Origin: Mixophyes australis | Lineage: Eukaryota; Chordata; Amphibia; Anura; Limnodynastidae | Reading direction: 5' to 3' | Assembly: GCA_036250195.1 (NCBI GenBank) | Contig: JAVHZZ010000003.1 | Location: 42,133,835 to 42,197,834, forward strand | Length of the DNA stretch: 64,000 bases | Shown: piece after piece, positions 56,872 to 64,000 of the stretch | Layout: every line of letters starts with the position of its first letter | How positions within the stretch are numbered: position 1 is the first letter of the stretch | Translations under genes and position numbers: made by a program | The notes under the pieces: generated by a model | What the model was told of the DNA's origin: nothing | The model's input: only the letters and a program-made list of their open reading frames with translations | Databases searched by the model: none

Positions 56872-57180
56872 AACACTGAAGGACTTACAAACACAAAGAA
56901 CAAACTACACTAAGTACAGACACACTCTCCACACAGTCACACACAAGTAACACAGACAAAGGACAAGTCAAATACAAAAAATACAAGACAGAAAATAAAT
57001 GAGAAAATAAATGTACAAAACAGGAAAAAACCACAGGACTACTCACACTTCAAACAGATATCGCTCCACCAATCCACCAAACTCCAACTCTCACCAACTC
57101 TCAGCAAACCACTATCCTCCAAACTCCTCTCACAAAACTCCTCTAAACCCTATCAGAGAAAAAAGTGTCAGGCCAGTGGT

Positions 57181-57190
57181 TTATATAGGG
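57181..57190 (-). promoter_or_regulatory. TATA box candidate of the Myb-like gene
   Basis: CCCTATATAA on the gene strand, about 310 bases before the ATG at 56871 and 310 bases inside the right end of the element. A TATA in this place fits an internal promoter that travels with the element. No start site is known. Confidence 0.5.
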
Positions 57191-57500
57191 CTTGTGATGT
57201 CAAATCTCCTGACTTTGAAAATAGCCAATAGTAACAGGTCAGGAGACAGGTGTAATTTTAAAAAAAACCGCCTTTACACAAAAGCGCCGTCATTTAAAGC
57301 AAAAGCGCCATGTTCTATTCAAAGCCGCCGGCGGCTTTGAGCATTACATCCCGCCGTGACATCGCCGGCGGCTTCAAATTGAAGCTGATATGCGCCCATT
57401 AGTAAATCCGGCTGTTTGCAATGCAAACACGCCGGAAAACCGCCGCGATGCATGGCGGCTTGAAGCCGCCATGCAACACGCCTGTTAGTAAATCTAGCCC

Positions 57501-58193
57501 TAAGTGTGCAAACTAAAGACTTCTGCTGAAGGAAGCTTTATTGCTGAATAGTTCCCCTTGAGTAGGAGAAGGTCCAGTTAGTTGTGTGTGTGACTTTTAT
57601 GCTAATGAGCCAGACTAGTATACTAATGACTGTACTAGACAGCACTCTGTCTCTCCCCTGTATGACTTAATTATTCACAGCAGTCTACAGCGATAAGAAA
57701 ATATGAGAGCACTGAGGTACAGTACAGCACTTAGGGAAGGTGGGTGATTTTAGAGATTAGTGTACTTATTGCACTAAATACTGTGTCCTCTCCTGCGTGA
57801 ATGGAGGGGTAACAGATTTTTATTTTATTGACTTTGATCCCCATCAATATGTCCTCTCCCCTGTCCACTGGCTGTCTTGACTGGTACTCTGTAAGCTGAG
57901 CCAATATGCTCGTTCATATTACAACACCTAATATATGTTTTATCTTTTTTTTGGCCCTCCCTCCGTCTCAGTCTATACCATATTTTCTATGAAATAGTAT
58001 TGAGGAAATATTTAAGTTATAATTGCTGTCAGATCTTTAACAAAAAGGTGAAGAGAGGGGGGGGACATTATTGAAACATTTTTTATTTGCCAATTTAAAA
58101 ATGAGGAAATATAATCTCTAAGGATTATAACTCATCCTCCTGTGTCCATGGTTTGGAAGACCTATCATAGAGAAGCCTCATAAGGCAGATTGG

Positions 58194-58194
<1 letters not shown>
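57501..58194. other. No gene seen
   Basis: About 700 bp of AT-rich sequence. Begins with the TAA duplication copy. No recognisable feature. Confidence 0.4.

Positions 58195-58261
<67 letters not shown>
58195..58261. repeat. (TA)n microsatellite, longest in the window
   Basis: About 33 uninterrupted TA units. Confidence 0.95.
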
Positions 58262-58265
<4 letters not shown>

Positions 58266-58526
58266 TGTTCCCTGATTTTAAGGCTTGATGCAGAGTTGAA
58301 CTTATCCCAGACTTGCACGTTCTTATGACTGTAGAGATGGAACATGGGAGAGAAGGGACGATCTAACACAGATACATCTGTCAATAGGCCAATCCTTTGC
58401 ATGGTGCCTGAGGTCTGGTGGTAGGCTGTGCTGGGGGCACTATAACAGGGAAACCACCAGCATGGAGTCACCCTGTCATAATGTCACTCAGTCCGAGCCT
58501 GTTCAGCATGGGTTTACATGCCCACA

Positions 58527-58763
58527 ATGCATTGCTTGCTAGAGGCAGGTTTTTATTTTTCCAGGAAGAGTCAATGGTGCACTTGGCTTCAATGAGAAGC
58601 TAATGTAATAGCATGTTTGATTTTGGACTATTAAGAAGATCTGATACTGTGGATAAATATGCAATGACTCTTATGATAGCCATAATAAACTGTGAACAAC
58701 CTGACCATAGCTTTAGTATTGTCAATGCAAAGGTCCACAGACAGATACACCACAGATACACCA
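58527..58763 (+). repeat. Unclassified dispersed repeat, copy 2
   Basis: Second copy of the repeat at 41017-41245. Begins CATTGCTTGCTAGAGG and contains the conserved ACTATTAAGAAGATCTGATA onward. It is followed by ACAC repeats and a (TA)n run. The frame LLRRSDTVDKYAMTLMIAII is again open. Confidence 0.75.
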
Positions 58764-58766
58764 CAC

Positions 58767-58784
<18 letters not shown>

Positions 58785-58804
<20 letters not shown>

Positions 58805-58811
58805 CAATCAA

Positions 58812-58860
<49 letters not shown>
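58785..58860. repeat. (TA)n microsatellite, interrupted
   Basis: Two TA runs separated by CAATCAATC, following an (AC)n run at 58764-58784. Confidence 0.93.
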
Positions 58861-58863
<3 letters not shown>

Positions 58864-60312
58864 GCATCTAAACAAATATGCATTCTAAAACAATTTTTTG
58901 TTACCCTCGAAATTCAACTTCTTCTGTTTGAAAAAAATATATAAATAAATTAGCATACGTAGACACCACCGCCTTGTACAGAGAACATCACTACATGACC
59001 AGGGGCTGGCTGGGCTGGGGGGCATCTGAACCCCCAGGCTTGTCCCATAGTGGGCTACCTTGTACTTAATCACTGGGCTACCTACATTTCGTTTTTTTTT
59101 TAAAAATGTTCCTAATTGCCTGCTGTGCCGACTCTAACCCCTCCCCCCCCCAATGGTTTAAAATTTTACAACCAACCTCTGTACACGACAACGCTTAACA
59201 TCATGCCCTCAATACAAAAGAAAAATGCACTTTTGAAAAATTGCTCACGTGACAAATAGAGTTTTGAGTTTTAAGAACTTAGAACTTAGTAATGACATAT
59301 CAACTGCTAGTTACCTTAATCATCATCATCATCATCATTTATTTATTTATTAATTGTATCAGTTACCCTTATTTAACAGGAAAAGCAGCCCTGCATATAA
59401 CAGCCAGACCAATACGAGATAGCATGTGTTGACGAAAATCAAACAATATCCTATCATGATTTGGGCTTCTACATCTCAGTGTAAGAGGCTTCCATGAGTG
59501 CTGTTCTCTACTTAGTAATCATCAATAGGCAAGATATCCTTCTTCCTAGTACAAGGCAATGCTACTGGAAGTCAACGAGAGGTGAAGAGGTCCCGGTCCC
59601 TCAAAAACATAGACAGATTATGACGACTTCATCTGATTAAAAGTGGATGTCAATCGTTAGTTATGACCTAGATTTCTCTCTATTATATTCTCCGGGCAAT
59701 CATTCAAAATGTTCCCAGATGTACTCAATTTTATTTTTTTTCTGGTATCTCCAAATAAAACAAATTTTAAACAAGGGCCGTTAATGAATAATATTAGAAC
59801 GTGGCGCACACCTTTCCCAGGGTTTTGGTGGTTTGATGAATCTAGCAGGAGAATACCAACATATGGGTTCCAGATTGAAACGCACATAGCTCACTAATTC
59901 AGAGTTCATGTTTCTCCAAACCGTAGCCAAACAAAGGGGAATAAATTACAAAGCAGTTGTCATTCATGTGGGATTAATTATTGGCCTTTTATAAATAGGT
60001 AGCTGTACATAGTTGTTTCACTCGGTGATCTGGATTTTTAATGTGCAATTATGATCATAAAGCAATTGAGAATGTACAATGGGGCCATGTAAAATATTAA
60101 ATACAGTCACCAAAAAGCCCATTGTAGTAATAAGAGAGGTCAAATGTTCACTGCATGGAAAAAAAGCACTTATGCATTTTTGTGACTTTTAGTTGTATTA
60201 TGTTTCTGTTCAGTCATTCCATCGGGTCAGCTTTACAGATTGCTGACAGTGGCATAAGGAGTCTTACAGTTTTTACTTTTGGCACCAGCAATAATGTTTA
60301 ATGACATAAGAG
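58861..60312. other. No gene seen
   Basis: About 1.45 kb of AT-rich sequence. A (CAT)n run followed by (TTTA)n near 59320-59352 may be an old LINE/SINE tail on the minus strand. Confidence 0.4.
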
Positions 60313-60470
60313 TTTAATAGTGTAGAGCAAAGAGCAAGGTACAGTATCACATAACAACCAATCAGATTCCAGTTTTTAGCAGTCTAGAGTGTTAGACTAA
60401 TCATAGCTGATATCTGATTGGTGGCTATTTGTATAGACCATTACTGTTCTTTGCACTATGTTATTAAAGT
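60313..60470. mobile_element. Family 3 MITE, old copy
   Basis: AACAACCAATCAGATTCCAG and the inverted TCTGATTGGTGGCTA arms with outer TTTAATAGTGTAGAGC and its diverged complement. Decayed relative to the copies at 61313 and 61507. Confidence 0.55.
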
Positions 60471-60625
60471 GCACCAGTTTCCTAACACAGTGGATCTCAT
60501 TTAAGATACGTATTGTATGTGGACCACAAATCGCTTTGCGGCGGTTCACCTATGTGATCCAACCAGCGCAGTTTAAGTTGCATGCCCATTTTTTTCCGGT
60601 CTTTAGGGACGCCTCTGCACACTAG

Positions 60626-60940
60626 GGGCCTGATTCATTAAGGAAAGTAAGACCAAAATAGGTGTAAATTTTCTCTGGGACAAACCATGTTACAATGCAA
60701 GGGGTGCATATTAGTTTATTATTTTGCACATAAGATAAATAAAGATTTATTTTTCGTGTAGCACACAAATACTTGATATCTGTATTTTCACACTGAAATT
60801 TAAAGTTGATCTAGGACATGCCCTACCCCAACGATAAATCTGTTCCCACATTTTAAATTTACCTCCCCTTCCAATGCAACGCAACATGGTTTTGCCAAGG
60901 TGCAAATTTACTCCCTTTTTATGCTTTACTTTCCCTAGAA
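60626..60940 (-). mobile_element. Family 2 MITE, right end decayed
   Basis: Begins GGGCCTGATTCATTAAGG, contains ATTTTAAATTTACCTCCCC, the reverse complement of the family 2 marker, and ends near GCTTTACTTTCCCTAG, where the expected terminus has decayed or been truncated. Confidence 0.75.
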
Positions 60941-61312
60941 GTGCACCTGGACATGTGCGGGGGGGAAGGGGGGGGGGGGGGTCGGAGATATTTCAAGGGA
61001 TGCACTGCATCAAATTGGTAAAGTTACAATTTATTGCATTCCTGTCTGCTCTCTTGCTATTTCCGGGAGGCTCCTGAATTTCAGGGAGTCCACCCGGAAG
61101 TGTAGGTATCCTCCCGGATCTTGGTGGAGACGGGGCTTAATGACATGATTGCACCTTTAAGCCCTGCCTTCTGCTGTGAGCTTCGTCCTTTCATTAGCAG
61201 GGGGCAGGGCCATAGTGACATTGTGGTCCCTACTAGGAAGGGATTACACGCATATCTGGTATCCATAGAGTGACATCTAACTTGTTGGTACCTCTGTTCA
61301 TTATGACACTAA
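60941..61312. other. No gene seen; G run and a CCGGGAG-type fragment
   Basis: A broken G run at about 60959-60980 could form a quadruplex. GCTATTTCCGGGAGGCTCCT near 61055 resembles the ends of a frequent vertebrate DNA repeat, but no boundaries are clear. Confidence 0.35.
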
Positions 61313-61487
61313 GGGCTAGATTTACTAAGCTGCGGGTTTGAAAAAGTGGGGATGTTGCCTATAGCAGCCAATCAGATTCTAGCTGTCATTTATTTAGTAC
61401 TTTCTACAAAATGACAGCTAGAATCTGATTGGTTGCTATAGGCAACATCCCCAATTTTTCAAACCCGCAGCTTGATAAATCTAGCCC
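61313..61487. mobile_element. Near-perfect palindromic MITE with TAA duplication
   Basis: A 175-bp hairpin element with ends GGGCTAGATTTACTAAGCTG and its complement, flanked by TAA on both sides (61310-61312 and 61488-61490). The first 15 bases match the left end of the Harbinger-type element at 53791-57500. Inner arms are family 3 (AGCCAATCAGATTCTAGC). The arms differ at only a few positions, suggesting a young insertion. Confidence 0.9.
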
Positions 61488-61506
61488 TAAGTCTTTTGGA
61501 AATTAG

Positions 61507-61682
61507 GGGGTAAATGTATCAAGCTGAGAGTTTTCTGGCGGGGTTGAAAAACCAATCAGACTCTTGCTATCATTTATTTAGTACATTCTGCAAAATGACA
61601 GCTAGAATCTGATTGGTTGCTATAGGCAACATCTCCACTTTTCAAACCCGCCGGAAAACTCTCAGCTTGATACATTTACCCC
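61507..61682. mobile_element. Family 3-like MITE with one damaged arm
   Basis: The ends are GGGGTAAATGTATCAAGCTG and its complement, then GAGAGTTTTC. The left arm lacks about 20 bases present in the right arm (the GGCAACATCTCCACTTTTC part). It sits only 20 bp after the previous MITE. Confidence 0.82.
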
Positions 61683-62783
61683 TGGGTGTCTAAAATTGAT
61701 CCTTCTCAGGTCAAGATCCCAACATCCTTCAGTTTGGATATTAATATAACTATATTATCTGAGATCAATCAAGACCCACTATGACATGATAATCCAAACT
61801 ATTTATACGCATAGAAACAATATGCCATGGAGTTTTTAGATGATTTCTATCAAATATGTACTTCCAACCATATTATTTCAGCATTAGTCCATTATAATAA
61901 CCTGAAGTGAAAAAGGATGTTCAATGATCCACAAACTAATATATAGAACATAAGGATATGGACTAGTCACTGCAGGTAAAACCTGAATACACGCTCCTCT
62001 TTGTTATATGATGCATTTCCGACTATATTGTTTTGTATATAATGTATGTATCAAATAACTTATTTGATAATTCCATATGGATGAATGTAATATATTTGTA
62101 TACAATATGAACAGAAGACATTGGCTATTTTATTCTTAATCTCATAGTTTATTGAATTACGCATTAATCAGTCCAATTTGATGTATTTATTTATATAACA
62201 ATCAGTTCGCTCGATCTACGTCATTAACGCTGTATTATAAGAACCAGGTATACTGCAAGTATCGCCACTCTCCCAGCTGTGACGAAACGCGTTGGGCACG
62301 CACACACCTACAACAGGAACTCACCATCGACGCGTGCTTTCCATGGTGGAGCACACGCGAACTCCCTGAGTTTCTCACACTGTTCTTCGCTCACCTGTCA
62401 CCGCAGGAATGCCGGCCAACGAACTGCAGGTATAAAGACTAATATTTCATACCTCGTTACTTTCATGGGATAGTTCACTTTATCCATCACAGACTTTGTT
62501 TTCAGTGCACTGATTTGGCAGCCACCGACTCCGTACTGGATGGACTGTCCTTTGTTTTATTAGCCAGATGTTTTCTGTGCACGGACTATATAATATTCAA
62601 TAGCTGGACTATTTATTGGATACTTTATATGTACATGTTATGAGTTGCATTATTCTATTAAGTTTTAAATGATGTTGTTATAATAAAACACTTTTTTAAA
62701 TTTTCACGTTTTTAGTTAGAAGACTAACACTCCCGGTCCATATATACCTCCATTCTGCTAATACAGCCATTACTACACTCTAT
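61683..62783. other. No gene seen; GACGAAACGCGTTGGGC motif
   Basis: About 1.1 kb. GACGAAACGCGTTGGGC at 62281-62297 resembles a motif I associate with amphibian repeats, but I cannot assign a family. AATAAAACACTTTTTTA near 62682 could be a polyadenylation signal of the same unit. Confidence 0.35.
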
Positions 62784-62997
62784 GGGGGGTATTCAATTGT
62801 TAGCATTAACGGGGAAAAACGAGCGCTCAAAAAATCTTAGCGTTAATACGGTAATTACTCGCTCAATTTCAGCTCCGAGCTGAAATTCTGCGACTAAACT
62901 ACCGTATTAACGCTTTTCGCGTAATATTACCGTATAAACGGTAATATTTTTTGAGCGCTCGTTCTTTAGCGTTAACGCTAACAATTGAATACCCCCC
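62784..62997 (-). mobile_element. CpG-rich palindromic MITE, second copy
   Basis: Ends GGGGGGTATTCAATTGTTAG and complement. The longer inner arm (TACCGTATAAACGGTAATA) is on the right here and on the left at 31073-31304, so the copies lie in opposite orientations. No matching duplication was resolved at this copy. Confidence 0.85.
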
Positions 62998-63679
62998 ATA
63001 TTTCTTACAAACCTCTGTGTAACAATAGCGCAGGATCTACATCTCTAACGTTTCGAATTACCGACAGGTCAGGATCACCTGTAAGATCCCTAGTTGACAT
63101 ATGTGGACCAGAGCGCACCTCCTATAACTCCCATCTAGGGCCATAGTGACGCATTAGCTTCACCAGTATCCCTCCTGCACTTGTCACATTGCCTCTTAAA
63201 AGTAGGCAAGTATGATTTATTGTGTAATAAGATTTACTGTGCACCCTTCCCCTAAAATGTGCCATGTACAGCTCTTTATCTCATTTCAATAATCTGCTTC
63301 TGCAAAATGATTTCTCATTGCTGCACTGCCCTGAAAAAAAATCCACATTGGTGTCCCTACTCCATGCCCTGCAAGGGACACTCCGAATCCTCCCAATCCC
63401 TCCCATACGCTGGTGCAAATTTCTCCTCTTCCACAAATACTGCCGCCTTGCTGCTCAAGTCAATGTACGTTGCTGAAAATCTAGACCCAACAATGCAAAT
63501 CAAGACATGTGACATCACCAAAGAGGATGCTGCACTACGCTTTGGCCTTTTTGTGTGTAATAAATGATGCTCATTGGAGGCAGCAGAGCTACCGCTGGGG
63601 GTGTGGTGGCTATTGGGCTGGCGAAGCAGCGCTTTACAGAGGATATTTAATCGTTAACATCAATCCCTGACCTGTGCAG
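62998..63679. other. No gene seen
   Basis: About 680 bp. AAAGTAGGCAAGTATG near 63197-63213 resembles the end of the MITE at 30852-31042. Confidence 0.35.
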
Positions 63680-63830
63680 CTGACAATCTAACTTCTCTAC
63701 CACATAAACATTGATATTAACCTATTAATATGTTTGTGGACTGTGGGATAATAGAAAAGTATCCCAAGAAGAGGGTGTGCAGGTTGGAATAGAACCCATG
63801 ACCCCAGCACTGTGCGGTAACAATGGAAGA
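63680..63830 (-). mobile_element. tRNA-derived SINE, degenerate fragment
   Basis: TGTTTGTGGACTGTGGGATA and GAACCCATGACCCCAGCACT match the core and B-box region of the SINE at 28102-28435 in the same order, with many differences. Confidence 0.6.
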
Positions 63831-63883
63831 GTGCAATGCATGTAGAGGTGAATGAAGCAGTGAATGTGCTCAGTGAATCCATA

Positions 63884-64000
63884 GATTGTAAGCTTGCCAG
63901 CAGGGCCCTCTTACCTGTCTGTCTGTATTACCCAGTATTGTTTCATTACTGTTTGTTCCCAATTGTAAAGTGCTATGAAATCTGCTGGCGCTATATAATT
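63884..64000 (+). mobile_element. LINE/SINE 3' tail, cut by the window end
   Basis: GATTGTAAGCTTGCCAGCAG begins a unit that ends with TGCTGGCGCTATATAATT, the tail shared by the SINE and LINE families here. The end lies at or beyond the window edge. Confidence 0.6.

Larger units (their letters stand above)
53791..57500 (-). mobile_element. Harbinger-type element carrying only a Myb-like gene (3.7 kb), TAA duplication
   Basis: The left end GGGCTAGATTTACTATCAGG and the right end TTAGTAAATCTAGCCC are inverted, and both are followed by CG-rich hairpin-forming sequence (AAACCCGCCGAATTTCGGCG; AAAGCCGCCGGCGGCTTT). TAA flanks both ends (53788-53790 and 57501-57503), the Harbinger hallmark. The only gene is the three-exon Myb-like gene on the minus strand. 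The 1 kb between the left end and that gene has no transposase motif, so it would need a transposase in trans. Confidence 0.88.

Overview
The window looks like nuclear DNA of a vertebrate with a large, repeat-rich genome, most likely an amphibian (probably a frog). I infer this from the mix of element types: a tRNA-derived SINE with the core common in fish and amphibians, CR1/L2-superfamily LINEs, many Harbinger- and hAT-type MITEs, a Tc1/mariner element, a BED-finger hAT element and a Ty1/copia scrap. I found no convincing host protein-coding exon, tRNA, rRNA or snRNA gene. The window reads as intergenic or intronic DNA built from layers of transposable elements. Species and chromosome cannot be read from the sequence.

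Layout. 0-2.2 kb: a CpG-containing unclassified stretch, a 32-bp minisatellite of about 33 copies, a SINE and a copia integrase scrap. 4-7 kb: SINE fragment and an old Harbinger remnant with pieces of both its transposase and its Myb-like gene. 7-17 kb: palindromic MITEs, three hAT-type MITEs (two nested in other repeats), a Tc1 scrap and a candidate solo LTR. 17.8-24.2 kb: a composite hAT element with a 52-bp satellite abutting a broken transposase gene. 24.8-26.4 kb: a nearly complete Tc1/mariner element (D-D-E spacing of 35) with two in-frame stops. 28-35 kb: two SINEs and several short DNA elements, three of them with clear target-site duplications. 36.2-38 kb: 3' half of a CR1/L2-like LINE on the minus strand. 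39-46 kb: a hAT MITE with perfect 8-bp duplications, AT microsatellites, two hairpin-chain elements and a LINE scrap. 46.5-46.9 kb: a polypyrimidine tract. 49-53 kb: a longer minus-strand LINE with endonuclease and reverse transcriptase remnants, split by a MITE that is itself split by a second MITE. 53.8-57.5 kb: a complete-looking Harbinger-type element with TAA duplications carrying an apparently intact three-exon Myb/SANT-like gene and no transposase. 58-64 kb: AT repeats, MITEs and LINE/SINE tails.

How parts relate. The 53.8-57.5 kb element and the MITE at 61313-61487 share termini and the TAA duplication, which suggests one transposition system. The SINEs share their 3' tail with the LINEs, as expected if LINE reverse transcriptase copied them. 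Nested insertions give a relative order of events in several places. The only gene that still looks translatable is the Myb-like gene of the Harbinger-type element.
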